From: Sphingomonas sp. TDK1
GTDB taxonomy: Bacteria > Pseudomonadota > Alphaproteobacteria > Sphingomonadales > Sphingomonadaceae
DNA length: 64,000 bases
Reading direction: 5' to 3'
Assembly (NCBI RefSeq): GCF_001650735.1
Contig: NZ_LXVY01000034.1
Span: 248,001-312,000, forward strand
Below the pieces are notes generated by a model. That model searched no databases. It had not been told where the DNA came from and saw only the letters and a program-made list of their open reading frames with translations. This document shows, in pieces, positions 1 through 10,156 of this stretch. A program made the translations under genes and the position numbers. Within the stretch, counting starts at the first letter, position 1. Every line of letters starts with the position of its first letter.

Positions 1-312
1 CTGGGCAAGCAGTGCCGCGAGGAAGGTGCCGCCAGGCACCCGCTCCGATCGACGCGCGACCGCGGGGGTCACCGGGAAACCGATCCGGCGGGTCTTGTGC
101 GGCGGCACGCGGGCCTCGATAACCTCGGTGACATAGTCGGGATCGTGCACCGCTTCCAGCCAGCGAGAGGGCATCACGTCCGGCGTGTGCCAGCGAATAT
201 TCGCGCCTTCAGCCTGCAGCAGGTCACGGACAAGACCGTTCTTGTTCCAGAGATAGGCGCTGCCGGCCGGTGCAGGCGCAACATAGTCGGGGTGATGAAC
301 GACTTGGATCAC
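1..312 (-). CDS. Histone deacetylase family protein (5' end only)
   Basis: The first 104 codons are present and the gene runs off the left edge. The translation begins VIQVVHHPDY and contains LWNKNGLVRDLL, HDPDYVTEVI and RIGFPVTPAVARRS. These resemble the N-terminus of the arginase-fold deacetylases (AcuC / acetylpolyamine amidohydrolase group), which remove acetyl groups from lysine or polyamines using zinc. The zinc-binding residues lie beyond the visible part. The only sensible start is GTG at 312, because the ATG two bases upstream is followed at once by a stop in its frame. It is divergent from rppH. The family is fairly clear but the substrate cannot be told. Confidence 0.75.
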   Translation of the reverse strand, partial: MIQVVHHPDYVAPAPAGSAYLWNKNGLVRDLLQAEGANIRWHTPDVMPSRWLEAVHDPDYVTEVIEARVPPHKTRRIGFPVTPAVARRSERVPGGTFLAALLAQ

Positions 313-390
313 ATCCGGAATTTAGGAAGCGGGGCAGCGCTGCGAAAGACGGCCCTTCCGCCATGTCCCGCTTCGCCTTAGGAGCGCCAT

Positions 391-870
391 ATGACCGATC
401 CCGCTTTGCTCCCCTACCGGCCCTGCGCCGGCGTCATGTTGCTCAATCGCGAAGGGCACGTGTTCGTTGGCCAGCGGCTCGATTCGACGCTGGATGCGTG
501 GCAGATGCCGCAAGGAGGTATTGATCCTGGCGAGGATGCGCTGGACGCCGCGTTCCGCGAGCTTTGGGAGGAAACGGGCGTCGCCCGCCATCATGTGGAG
601 CTGATCGCCGAAGCCCCGGAGGAACTGCGATATGACCTGCCGGAGGATCTGGTCGGCAAGGTCTGGAAGGGTAAATGGCGCGGCCAGCGTCAACGCTGGT
701 TCCTTCTCCGCTTCCTGGGGGAGGACGGCGATATCGATATCGTTACCGCTCACCCCGAATTCCGGGCATGGCGCTGGGCGGAGCCTGCCGACCTTCCCGA
801 GCTGATCGTGCCGTTCAAGCGTGCGCTGTACGAAAGACTCCTGGAGCTGTTCGCCCCCCACCTGGGCTGA
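391..870 (+). CDS. rppH: RNA pyrophosphohydrolase RppH (Nudix)
   Basis: 159 aa, the normal length for RppH/NudH. The Nudix box is intact and begins GGIDPGEDALDAAFRELWEE, followed by TGV. Family-typical stretches include YRPCAGVMLLN at the N-terminus, WQMPQGG before the box and VPFKRALYERLLELFAP at the end. Known role of the family: it removes pyrophosphate from the 5' end of primary transcripts, which starts RNase E-dependent decay; related Nudix enzymes cleave dinucleoside polyphosphates. The ATG at 391 has TTAGGAG at 378-384 at good spacing. It appears to be a single-gene unit divergent from the deacetylase gene. Confidence 0.92.
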   Translation: MTDPALLPYRPCAGVMLLNREGHVFVGQRLDSTLDAWQMPQGGIDPGEDALDAAFRELWEETGVARHHVELIAEAPEELRYDLPEDLVGKVWKGKWRGQRQRWFLLRFLGEDGDIDIVTAHPEFRAWRWAEPADLPELIVPFKRALYERLLELFAPHLG

Positions 871-876
871 TTGCGC

Positions 877-1536
877 TCAGGCCGCGGGGCGGCGCGCCGG
901 CATCACGGCGAAGGACAGGCCGGTAATGGTGCCAAGCACCACACCGGAAACCACGCCGCCTACCAGTCCCCGGAAGGCGATTTCAAGGCTGGTGGGCGAT
1001 GCGCTGCCCACCGAAGCCGCAACGTAGATGCAAGGAAGCGCCGCGCCCCAGCCAACAGCGTTGACGGCAATCCACCAGTGCGCCTGTCCTGCGGCACGGC
1101 GCAGGATCAGCGCCTGCGCGATCCCGAACAACAGCCCCAGGCCCAGTCCGAAACCCGCGGCCGCCACCGCCGTCTGGAAAAGCGTTGCGACGGCAGGCAA
1201 CAGCGGGTCACCGTCGAGCGACGGGAAGACGGCATACCAGGCGGCAACCGACCATACGAAGATACCGACGATGGTCGTCGCGATCACCCAGGCGCGAAGG
1301 TCGAGCGCAGGGAACTGGCGACGCAGTGCCCAACCCTGCAACAGGCCGAGCACCATACCCTGGATCAGCCCACTGGACGCTTTCGCAAAGAAAATGAACC
1401 ATTCGGAAACCGCCCCGATCGGCACTGGATCGAACCGGTCCACCGTTACCCACCACAAAGCCGCTGTTGCGATGCCAAGCAATTCGCCCGCCGCGCACGC
1501 TTCGATCCAGCGGGTGAAGCCATCGTCTTCCTGCAC
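877..1536 (-). CDS. Hypothetical polytopic inner-membrane protein
   Basis: 219 aa from the chosen GTG at 1536, which has GAGGAAGG a few bases upstream; the frame is open to another GTG at 1611 that lacks a ribosome-binding site. About six hydrophobic segments can be seen, for example LLGIATAALWWVTV, GLIQGMVLGLLQGWAL, WVIATTIVGIFVWSV and GLVGGVVSGVVLGTITGL. Several carry GxxxG-like glycine spacing, which suits tightly packed helices. No catalytic motif is recognised and I cannot assign a family. It converges on rppH with a 6-base gap. A small integral membrane protein of unknown role is all that can be said. Confidence 0.6.
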   Translation of the reverse strand: MQEDDGFTRWIEACAAGELLGIATAALWWVTVDRFDPVPIGAVSEWFIFFAKASSGLIQGMVLGLLQGWALRRQFPALDLRAWVIATTIVGIFVWSVAAWYAVFPSLDGDPLLPAVATLFQTAVAAAGFGLGLGLLFGIAQALILRRAAGQAHWWIAVNAVGWGAALPCIYVAASVGSASPTSLEIAFRGLVGGVVSGVVLGTITGLSFAVMPARRPAA

Positions 1537-1704
1537 GTTGCCTTCCTCTGCGGGCGCGCGGCCTTGATTTAGGAACCGTCGAGCGTGTTCCTCGTATCGC
1601 GATTGAGACACGAGTTTGCCAAAGGCGACAACCCCAGAATCAAGGAAAGCGCAATCCAGCTATCGTTGCGTACTCGTATCGATTTGGGACTTATCGTACG
1701 CAGG

Positions 1705-3716
<2,012 letters not shown>

Positions 3717-3717
<1 letters not shown>

Positions 3718-3911
3718 CAGAGCTTTAGTACCCCTAGTAGCCAAAGGCTGACGACAGCCAGGGCGGCAATCAGAAGAATAAGCGGCGGCCAGACGATGGC
3801 GCGGTAGAGCCAAGGCCGCCGCAGTTCGAGCCGGAGCATGGAGGGGCTGTTCGCCCAATCGACGAAGGGGAAGGCAATCGCCCGCCAAAGCCAATCGAGC
3901 TCGTGCGGCAC
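3717..3911 (-). CDS. Small single-span membrane protein, unknown function
   Basis: 64 aa from GTG at 3911, one base after the bioB stop; its own stop overlaps the pccA start. The N-terminal half is amphipathic and Trp-rich (HELDWLWRAIAFPFVDWANS). The C-terminal half is one strong membrane helix (IVWPPLILLIAALAVVSLWLLGVL). The frame is open further upstream, but that stretch is Arg/Ser-rich and antisense-like, and a start there would sit inside bioB. The tight packing on both sides argues that it is translated. I do not recognise the family. It may anchor or regulate something linked to the carboxylase, but that is inference from position only. Confidence 0.6.
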
Positions 3912-3912
3912 G

Positions 3913-4923
3913 TTACTCCGCCGCCTCCAGCTCCACCTTGCACTCCGCGGCCATCGGCGTGATGCCGAGGCGCGCGAACAGCGCGGCGTCCTTGTCGTCG
4001 CCGGCATTGCCTGCGGTCAGCAGCTTGTCGCCGGTGAAGATCGAATTGGCGCCCGCGAGGAAGCAGAGTGCCTGGGTCGCATCGCTCATGCTCTCGCGGC
4101 CGGCCGAAAGGCGGACCATCGAGCGCGGCATGGTGATGCGCGCCACCGCCACGGTGCGGACGAATTCGATATCGTCGATCTTGGCAAGCGGGGTGTCGGC
4201 CAGCATGTCGCCCAGCACCGTGCCCTTCACCGGCACCAGCGCGTTGACCGGCACGCTCCCCGGATGCACCGGCAGCGTCGCCAGGGCGTGGATGAAGCCC
4301 ACCCGGTCGCCGCGCGTCTCGCCCATGCCGACGATGCCGCCGCAGCACACGTTGATGCCCGCCTCGCGGACATGCTCCAGCGTCTCCAGCCGTTCCTCGA
4401 AGCTGCGGGTGGTGATCACCTCGCCATAGCGTTCGGGCGAGGTATCGATATTGTGGTTGTAGTAATCGAGCCCGGCATCGGCGAGCGTCTTCGCCTGGTC
4501 GTCGGTGAGCATCCCCAGCGTCATGCAGGTTTCCATGCCCATCGCGCGCACGCCCTTCACCATCTCGACGATGGCGCCCATGTCGCGGTCCTTGGGGTTG
4601 CGCCAAGCGGCGCCCATGCAGAAGCGGGTCGAGCCATGGTCCTTGGCCTGCGCCGCCGCCTGCAGCACCGCGCGCGGATCCATCAGCTTGGTCGCCTTGA
4701 GGCCGGTATCGGCATGCACCGACTGGCTGCAATAGCCGCAATCCTCGGGGCAGCCGCCCGTCTTGATCGAGAGCAGCGTCGAGCGCTGGACCTGGTTCGC
4801 CGGATGGTTGGCGCGGTGGACTTCGGCCGCGCGGAACACGAGCTCGGTGAACGGCAGGTCGAACAGCGCGGCGATCTCGTCGCGGGTCCAGTCGGTGCGG
4901 ACGGGGGAGGATTCGAGGGTCAA
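3913..4923 (-). CDS. bioB: Biotin synthase (radical SAM)
   Basis: 336 aa, normal for BioB. The radical-SAM cluster motif CPEDCGYC (CxxxCxxC) is intact. Other BioB signatures are YYNHNIDTSPE, GGIVGMGE, VPVNALVPV and AGANSIFTGDKLLT. It inserts sulfur into dethiobiotin to make biotin. The start is TTG at 4923, overlapping the previous stop as TTGA, with GGAG just upstream. bioB is usually found with other bio genes or alone. Here it lies between methylmalonyl-CoA mutase and propionyl-CoA carboxylase genes, so biotin supply is apparently co-transcribed with a biotin-dependent enzyme. Confidence 0.95.
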   Translation of the reverse strand: MTLESSPVRTDWTRDEIAALFDLPFTELVFRAAEVHRANHPANQVQRSTLLSIKTGGCPEDCGYCSQSVHADTGLKATKLMDPRAVLQAAAQAKDHGSTRFCMGAAWRNPKDRDMGAIVEMVKGVRAMGMETCMTLGMLTDDQAKTLADAGLDYYNHNIDTSPERYGEVITTRSFEERLETLEHVREAGINVCCGGIVGMGETRGDRVGFIHALATLPVHPGSVPVNALVPVKGTVLGDMLADTPLAKIDDIEFVRTVAVARITMPRSMVRLSAGRESMSDATQALCFLAGANSIFTGDKLLTAGNAGDDKDAALFARLGITPMAAECKVELEAAE

Positions 4924-5864
4924 GCAAGCAACTCCGGTGAACGGTTACGCCGCTCGGCATAGCGGGTGAGGGCTTCGGCGTAAAAGGGCGCAGCGCGGCG
5001 TTCGTGTTCGCCGCTGCCGATCCCCGCGACGGACTGAGCGACGCGCGCGACGGCACCGTCGCTCAGGCGATCGAGCGGCTCGACATGGATGCCGATGGTG
5101 AACAGCACTGCCCCGCTTTGGGGCAGGCGGCGGAGCGTCTGGCGTTCGCAGCGGACGAACAGGGTCTCGCCTGCATATTCGGCGGTCACATGCGCAAAGC
5201 GGACGTCGGGTTCGTCCTGCGGCAGGTAGCGCCAGGCATCGCTCGCCACGACGAACCAGTTGGTACGACCGAAGATCGCGCCCGGCTGGAGCGTGGCGAA
5301 GAAATGGTCGACGCCCGCGGCCAACTGCTCGGCATAGCCATGGATCGGCGCGTGGATGGGGGTAAGCGCGTGACCGAGCTTTTCGTGCAGGTGCCAATCG
5401 GTCGGGAAAGCCAGTGCGGCGGCGGTGAGGCGGTACTGGCCGTTCGCATCCGGTGTGAGGATGCACAGATCCTCCCACACGCCTGCAGCGGCGCTGCGGA
5501 GCGCGGCGGCGGCGCGAGCGGTCCTTCCCTCCAAGCCGTCATCCCGGCGAAAGCCGGGATCCATTGCCCGCTCCGGTTCGACTCCTGCCCCAAAGGTTGT
5601 GGCGAATGGATCCCGGCTTTCGCCGGGATGACGGCTGTGAAGGTCGCGGTGCGAGAGCATCCCCACGACCTCGTTCACAGCGGTCTCCGCCTCCGGCAAC
5701 ACCTGCACGCAGCCGGGCTCGGCCGCGAACGTTGCCGCGCGCGCCGCCAGATCCGCCCCCGGCGTAAGCCACTCGGCTTCGGGCACTCGAACCAGCCCCA
5801 TGCGCAGCGCCCCTCCGCCGCGAGTGCGCGGGATCAGCGCCTCGACGGAGAAGCCCAGGCTCAT
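4920..5864 (-). CDS. DUF3445 (haem-dependent oxidative N-demethylase-like) protein carrying a repeat insertion
   Basis: 314 aa from ATG at 5864, whose first bases overlap the scpA stop (ATGA). Family-like stretches are VWEDLCILTPD, FPTDWHLHEKLGHAL, PIHAPIHGY and RTNWFVVAS. The characterised relatives form the haem subunit of a dimethylamine-oxidising N-demethylase; the substrate here is unknown. Residues of about 90-128 are not family sequence: they are encoded by a palindromic repeat pair (HPGESRDP ... MDPGFRRDD) inserted in frame. The insert adds roughly 34-40 residues to an N-terminal region that may tolerate it. The gene sits in a propionyl-CoA operon with no obvious metabolic reason. The family call is fair and the role here is open. 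Confidence 0.75.
   Translation of the reverse strand: MSLGFSVEALIPRTRGGGALRMGLVRVPEAEWLTPGADLAARAATFAAEPGCVQVLPEAETAVNEVVGMLSHRDLHSRHPGESRDPFATTFGAGVEPERAMDPGFRRDDGLEGRTARAAAALRSAAAGVWEDLCILTPDANGQYRLTAAALAFPTDWHLHEKLGHALTPIHAPIHGYAEQLAAGVDHFFATLQPGAIFGRTNWFVVASDAWRYLPQDEPDVRFAHVTAEYAGETLFVRCERQTLRRLPQSGAVLFTIGIHVEPLDRLSDGAVARVAQSVAGIGSGEHERRAAPFYAEALTRYAERRNRSPELLA
5534..5636. repeat. Inverted pair of 31-bp palindromic (REP-like) repeats inside the DUF3445 gene
   Basis: The arms at 5534-5564 and 5606-5636 are perfect inverted copies, 31 bases each, 41 bases apart. Each arm holds its own hairpin (CCCGGCGAAAGCCGGG). On the coding strand of the host gene they read in frame as SRHPGESRDP and MDPGFRRDD, with no stop. 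Repeats of this look are spread through alphaproteobacterial genomes. Finding one fixed inside a coding region is less common. Confidence 0.85.
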
Positions 5865-7999
5865 TCGGCGGCGGCCTCGAGCGGCGGCATGTTGTGGCCG
5901 AGTAGGCGCAGCACGTCCGCCGCGCACTCGACGACGTTCGAGCCCGGCCCGTAGATTCCCTGCACGCCCGCGGCGCGCAGCATCTCGTAATCCTGCGGCG
6001 GGATCACCCCGCCAGCGATGACCTTGATGTCGCTGCGCCCCGCCTCGCGCAGACCGCGGATTAACTCGGGGATCAGCGTCTTGTGCCCGGCCGCAAGGCT
6101 GGACGCGCCGACGACGTCGACACCGCTGTCGAGCGCCAGCACTACGGTTTCCTCCGGGGTCTGGAACAAGGGCCCGCTGACCACCTCGAAGCCCATGTCC
6201 GAAAAGGCCGAGGCGATCACGTTGGCGCCGCGATCATGCCCGTCCTGGCCCATCTTGGCGACGAGCAGCCGTGGCTTGCGCCCGAGCCGGCGCTCCACGG
6301 CCTCGACGCCCCGCAGGACTTCCGCCCAACGACTGTCTTCCGCATAGGGTGCCGCATAGACACCCTTCACCGGCGTCGGCTGCGTGGCGTAGCGGCCGAA
6401 CACGTCTTCCATCGCCGCGCTGATTTCGCCCAGCGTCGCCCGCGCCCGCGCCGCGACCACGGCCAGTTCCAGCAGATTGCCGCGAGCCTTCGCGCCCTCG
6501 CGCAACGCATCGAGCGCCGCCTTGCAGGCCGCTTCGTCTCGCGATGCCTTCACCCGCTGGATGCGGGCGATCTGGCCCTCGCGTACGGCGGCATTGTCCA
6601 CCTCGAGCGTTTCGAGCAGGTCCTCGCTCGCCGGCCGGTACTTGTTGACACCGACGATCACATCCTCGCCGCGATCCACCCGCGCTTGCCGTGCTGCGGC
6701 AGCCTCCTCGATCATGGCCTTGGGCCAGCCGGCGGCGACCGCCTTGGCCATGCCGCCCTCGGCTTCGACTCGCTCGATGATCTCCCAGGCCTTGTCGACC
6801 AGCTGCTGGGTCAAGCTCTCGACATAATAGCTGCCGCCCAGCGGATCGACGACCTTGGTCATCCCCGTTTCTTCCTGCAGCACGATCTGCGTGTTGCGGG
6901 CGATGCGGGCGGAGAAGTCGGTCGGCAGCGCGATCGCTTCGTCGAGCGCGTTGGTGTGGAGGCTCTGGGTACCGCCGAGCATTGCCGCCATCGCCTCGAT
7001 CGTGGTGCGGATGACGTTGTTGTAGGGGTCCTGCTCGGTGAGCGACACGCCCGAGGTCTGGCAGTGGGTGCGCAGTATCTTCGAGCGCTCGTCCTGCGCG
7101 CCCGCTTCCGTCATCACCCGGTGCCACAGCACCCGTGCGGCCCGCAGCTTCGCCACTTCCATGAAGAAGTTCATACCGATTGCGAAGAAGAAGCTCAGAC
7201 GCCCTGCGAACTTGTCGATATCCAGCCCGCTGGCAACACCGTACTTCACATATTCCATGCCATCGGCGATCGTGAAGGCCAGTTCCTGCACCTGGGTCGC
7301 GCCGGCTTCCTGCATATGGTAGCCGGAGATCGAAATGCTGTTGAATTTCGGCATCTTCGCGCTGGTATAGGCGAAAATGTCTGAAATGATCCGCATGCTC
7401 GGTTCGGGCGGGTAGATATAGGTGTTCCGAACCATGAACTCCTTGAGGATGTCGTTCTGGATCGTGCCTTCGAGCTTCTCCTGCGGAACGCCCTGCTCCT
7501 CACCCGCGACGATGAAGAAGGCCAGCACCGGGATCACCGCGCCGTTCATCGTCATCGAAACCGACATCTGGTCGAGCGGGATGCCGTCGAACAGGATCTT
7601 CATGTCCTCGACCGTATCGATCGCCACGCCGGCCTTGCCGACATCGCCGACCACGCGCGGATGATCGCTGTCATAGCCCCGATGCGTGGCAAGATCGAAC
7701 GCGACCGACAGGCCCTTCTGCCCCGCGGCCAGGTTGCGGCGGTAAAAAGCGTTCGATTCCTCGGCGGTGGAGAAGCCGGCATATTGGCGCACGGTCCACG
7801 GCCGGCCTGCATACATCGACGCGCGCACGCCACGGGTAAACGGGGCGAAGCCCGGTAGGCCGGGATCGACACCTGCCACATCGTCCTGGGTATAGAGCGG
7901 CTTGACCGCGATACCTTCGGGCGTTTGCCAGGTGAGATCCTTGCCCTTCACTTCCTTCGAAGCGGCGGCGGACCATTGATCGAGCGTGGGTTTAGTCAT
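5861..7999 (-). CDS. scpA: Methylmalonyl-CoA mutase, B12-dependent
   Basis: 712 aa, the size of the catalytic large subunit / single-chain mutases. The N-terminal TIM-barrel part has RPWTVRQYAGFSTAEESN and AFDLATHRGYDSDHPRV, both classic. The C-terminal cobalamin domain has AKMGQDGHDRGANVIA, where DxHxxG gives the lower cobalt ligand. It converts (R)-methylmalonyl-CoA to succinyl-CoA. The start at 7999 was chosen because MTKPTLDQW begins the family sequence; the open frame before it is translated palindromic repeat. The downstream gene starts by ATGA overlap. No small subunit or MeaB-type chaperone gene is seen in the window. Confidence 0.95.
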   Translation of the reverse strand: MTKPTLDQWSAAASKEVKGKDLTWQTPEGIAVKPLYTQDDVAGVDPGLPGFAPFTRGVRASMYAGRPWTVRQYAGFSTAEESNAFYRRNLAAGQKGLSVAFDLATHRGYDSDHPRVVGDVGKAGVAIDTVEDMKILFDGIPLDQMSVSMTMNGAVIPVLAFFIVAGEEQGVPQEKLEGTIQNDILKEFMVRNTYIYPPEPSMRIISDIFAYTSAKMPKFNSISISGYHMQEAGATQVQELAFTIADGMEYVKYGVASGLDIDKFAGRLSFFFAIGMNFFMEVAKLRAARVLWHRVMTEAGAQDERSKILRTHCQTSGVSLTEQDPYNNVIRTTIEAMAAMLGGTQSLHTNALDEAIALPTDFSARIARNTQIVLQEETGMTKVVDPLGGSYYVESLTQQLVDKAWEIIERVEAEGGMAKAVAAGWPKAMIEEAAAARQARVDRGEDVIVGVNKYRPASEDLLETLEVDNAAVREGQIARIQRVKASRDEAACKAALDALREGAKARGNLLELAVVAARARATLGEISAAMEDVFGRYATQPTPVKGVYAAPYAEDSRWAEVLRGVEAVERRLGRKPRLLVAKMGQDGHDRGANVIASAFSDMGFEVVSGPLFQTPEETVVLALDSGVDVVGASSLAAGHKTLIPELIRGLREAGRSDIKVIAGGVIPPQDYEMLRAAGVQGIYGPGSNVVECAADVLRLLGHNMPPLEAAAE

Positions 8000-8004
8000 G
8001 CCGA

Positions 8005-8081
8005 GTGTTCCTGCGAAAGCAGGAGTCCAGGATTGCAAGCGCATCGCCCGTGGCTCTGGGCTCCTGCGTTCGCAGGAGCAC
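8005..8081. repeat. Inverted pair of short palindromic repeats in the mce-scpA gap
   Basis: Arms at 8005-8030 and 8056-8081 are imperfect inverted copies (core CCTGCGAAAGCAGGAG, then TCCAG). Each can form a small GAAA-type hairpin, and the pair can form a longer one. The layout matches the pair inside the DUF3445 gene although the stem bases differ. It fills most of the 87-base gap. As RNA it could stabilise or attenuate the transcript between mce and scpA. Confidence 0.75.
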
Positions 8082-8086
8082 GGGGG

Positions 8087-8506
8087 TCAGTGCTGCGCAC
8101 GGGGACTCTCCATAATTTCCGTCAAGATCCCGCCCATATCCTTGGGGTGGACGAAGAAGATCGGCGTGCCATGCGCCCCGATGCGCGGTTCGCCGAGCAC
8201 CTTGCAGCCCTTGGCCTCGAACCAGGCCTTGGCTTCGTGAATATCTGGCACCTCGTAGCAGAGGTGATGCTGGCCCCCGGCCGGGTTCTTCGCGAGGAAA
8301 CCATGGATCGGAGACGCCTCGCCCAGCGGTTCGATCAGCTCGATCTGGCTGTTCGGCGTATCGACGAAGCACACCTTCACCCCCTGCGCGGGCAGGTCAA
8401 ACGGCGCGCGGATCACCTCTGCGCCCATCACGTCGCGATAAAAGGCGATCGAGGCTTCGATCGACGGCGTCGCAACGCCGACATGGTTGAGACGGCCGAG
8501 TTTCAT
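8087..8506 (-). CDS. mce: Methylmalonyl-CoA epimerase
   Basis: 139 aa, a single vicinal-oxygen-chelate (glyoxalase-like) protein. Motifs include LNHVGVATPSIEASIAFYRDV at the start (first metal His), QIELIEPLGE, HHLCYEVPDI and the closing FVHPKDMGGILTE. It interconverts (S)- and (R)-methylmalonyl-CoA, linking the carboxylase product to the mutase substrate. The ATG at 8506 has AGGA 5 bases upstream. It lies 23 bases after pccB. Lengths and neighbours all fit, and the assignment is secure. Confidence 0.94.
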   Translation of the reverse strand: MKLGRLNHVGVATPSIEASIAFYRDVMGAEVIRAPFDLPAQGVKVCFVDTPNSQIELIEPLGEASPIHGFLAKNPAGGQHHLCYEVPDIHEAKAWFEAKGCKVLGEPRIGAHGTPIFFVHPKDMGGILTEIMESPRAQH

Positions 8507-8529
8507 CGCGTTCCTCGATCAGTGCCGCG

Positions 8530-10056
8530 TCACAGCGGGATGTTGTCGTGCTTCTTCCAGGGGTTTTCGAGCTGCTTGTTCCGCAGCTTGCGCAAGCCCA
8601 GCGCGATCCGCCGCCGCGTCGAGTGCGGCATGATTACCTCGTCGACAAAGCCCTTGCTCGCCGCCACGAACGGGTTGGCGAAGCGCGCCTCGTACTCGGC
8701 GGTGCGCTCGGCGATCTCCTCCGGTGTACGCCCCCGGAAGATGATCTCCACCGCGCCCTTGGCCCCCATCACCGCAATCTCGGCGGTCGGCCAGGCATAG
8801 TTGAGGTCGCCGCGCAGATGCTTGGACGCCATGACGTCATAGGCGCCGCCATAGGCCTTGCGGGTGATCACGGTGATCTTCGGGACCGTGGCTTCCGCAT
8901 AGGCGAAGAGCAGTTTGGCGCCATGCTTGATGATGCCCGAATGCTCCTGGCCGACACCGGGCAGGAAACCGGGTACGTCGACGAAGGTGACGATCGGGAT
9001 CTCGAACGCGTCGCAGAATCGAACGAAGCGTGCAGCCTTCTTGGAAGCATTGATATCGAGGCAGCCCGCCAGCACCATCGGCTGGTTGGCCACCACGCCC
9101 ACCGTGCGCCCCTCCATTCGGCCGAAACCGATCAGGATGTTACCGGCATGCGCGGGCTGCAGCTCGAAAAACTCGCCCTCGTCCAGAGTCTTCCGGATCA
9201 GCTCGTGCATGTCGTACGGCTGGTTGGCGTTGGGCGGTATCAGTGTGTCTAGGCTCTCGTCGATGCGATCCCAGGGATCGTCGCAGGGCCGCTCGGGCGG
9301 GGCCTCGCGGTTCGAGGCCGGAAGGAAGTCCACGAAGTCGCGGGCCGCGAGCAGCACCTCGATATCGTTCTCGAAGGCGACGTCAGCGACCCCCGACTTC
9401 GTGGTATGCGTCACCGCTCCACCCAGCTCCTCCTGCGTGACGATCTCGTTGGTAACGGTCTTCACTACATCCGGGCCGGTGACGAACATATAGGACGAAT
9501 CCTTCACCATGAAGATGAAGTCCGTCATTGCGGGGCTGTAGACCGCGCCGCCGGCGCACGGCCCCATGATGAGCGAAAGCTGGGGCACCACGCCCGAGGC
9601 CAGCACGTTGCGCTGGAACACCTCGGCATAGCCGCCGAGCGACGCGACGCCCTCCTGAATCCGCGCGCCGCCGCTGTCGTTGAGGCCGATCACGGGCGCG
9701 CCGACCTTCATCGCCATGTCCATGATCTTGCAGATCTTCTGCGCATGCCGCTCTGAAAGCGAGCCGCCGAACACGGTGAAATCCTGGCTGAATACGAAGA
9801 CGAGGCGACCGTTGATCGTGCCCGACCCCGTGACCACGCCGTCGCCGGGGATAACTTGATCCTGCATGCCGAAATCGGTGCAGTTGTGCTCGACATACAT
9901 GTCGAGCTCCTCGAAGCTGCCTTGGTCTAGCAGCACCTCAAGCCGCTCGCGCGCCGTCAGCTTTCCCTTGGCGTGCTGAGCGTCGATCCGCTTCTGGCCG
10001 CCGCCCAAACGGGCAGCGGCACGACGGCGTTCCAGTTCCTCGATCGTCGACGACAT
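8530..10056 (-). CDS. pccB: Propionyl-CoA carboxylase beta subunit (carboxyltransferase)
   Basis: 508 aa, normal for PccB. The start MSSTIEELERRRAAARLGGG at 10056 is well spaced from GGAGAG; an ATG at 10062 is too close to it. Acetyl-CoA carboxyltransferase-family motifs include KGKLTARERLEVLLD, SGGARIQEGV, GPCAGGAVYSPA, VDVPGFLPGVGQE and KAYGGAYDVM. The end, PWKKHDNIPL, is typical of propionyl-CoA type subunits. It transfers CO2 from the biotin on PccA to propionyl-CoA. It is the first gene of the minus-strand operon and is divergent from the regulator at 10160, so the control sites should lie in 10057-10159. Confidence 0.95.
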   Translation of the reverse strand: MSSTIEELERRRAAARLGGGQKRIDAQHAKGKLTARERLEVLLDQGSFEELDMYVEHNCTDFGMQDQVIPGDGVVTGSGTINGRLVFVFSQDFTVFGGSLSERHAQKICKIMDMAMKVGAPVIGLNDSGGARIQEGVASLGGYAEVFQRNVLASGVVPQLSLIMGPCAGGAVYSPAMTDFIFMVKDSSYMFVTGPDVVKTVTNEIVTQEELGGAVTHTTKSGVADVAFENDIEVLLAARDFVDFLPASNREAPPERPCDDPWDRIDESLDTLIPPNANQPYDMHELIRKTLDEGEFFELQPAHAGNILIGFGRMEGRTVGVVANQPMVLAGCLDINASKKAARFVRFCDAFEIPIVTFVDVPGFLPGVGQEHSGIIKHGAKLLFAYAEATVPKITVITRKAYGGAYDVMASKHLRGDLNYAWPTAEIAVMGAKGAVEIIFRGRTPEEIAERTAEYEARFANPFVAASKGFVDEVIMPHSTRRRIALGLRKLRNKQLENPWKKHDNIPL

Positions 10057-10104
10057 CGGCATTCTCTCCGTGAACGCGGCTTGTGCACCGGGCCATGGGA
10101 CACT

Positions 10105-10130
10105 CGCAAATGCAATGTTGCAAAGTTGCG
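10105..10130. promoter_or_regulatory. Candidate PccR operator (TTGCAA-type nested inverted repeat)
   Basis: The sequence CGCAAATGCAATGTTGCAAA followed by GTTGCG holds two nested inverted repeats: CGCAA/TTGCG (outer) and TGCAA/TTGCA (inner). It lies in the 103-base gap between pccB and the divergent ScfR-type regulator. Known members of that family (PccR, RamB) bind TTTGCAAA-type half-sites. The half-sites here are imperfect matches, so this is a candidate only. Confidence 0.55.
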
Positions 10131-10139
10131 GGGCAGCGG

Positions 10140-10156
10140 TTTGCAGACTATGCGAA
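10140..10156. promoter_or_regulatory. Second TTTGCA-type inverted repeat just before pccR
   Basis: TTTGCA at 10140-10145 and TGCGAA at 10151-10156 form an inverted repeat with one mismatch and a 5-base spacer. It ends only 3 bases before the pccR start codon, so a bound regulator could repress its own gene. Weaker than the site at 10105. Confidence 0.35.

Noticed and set aside
1612..1704. TGCGTAC/GTACGCA inverted repeat downstream of pccA as a terminator
   Set aside because: The loop is 22 bases long and no T-run follows on the minus strand.
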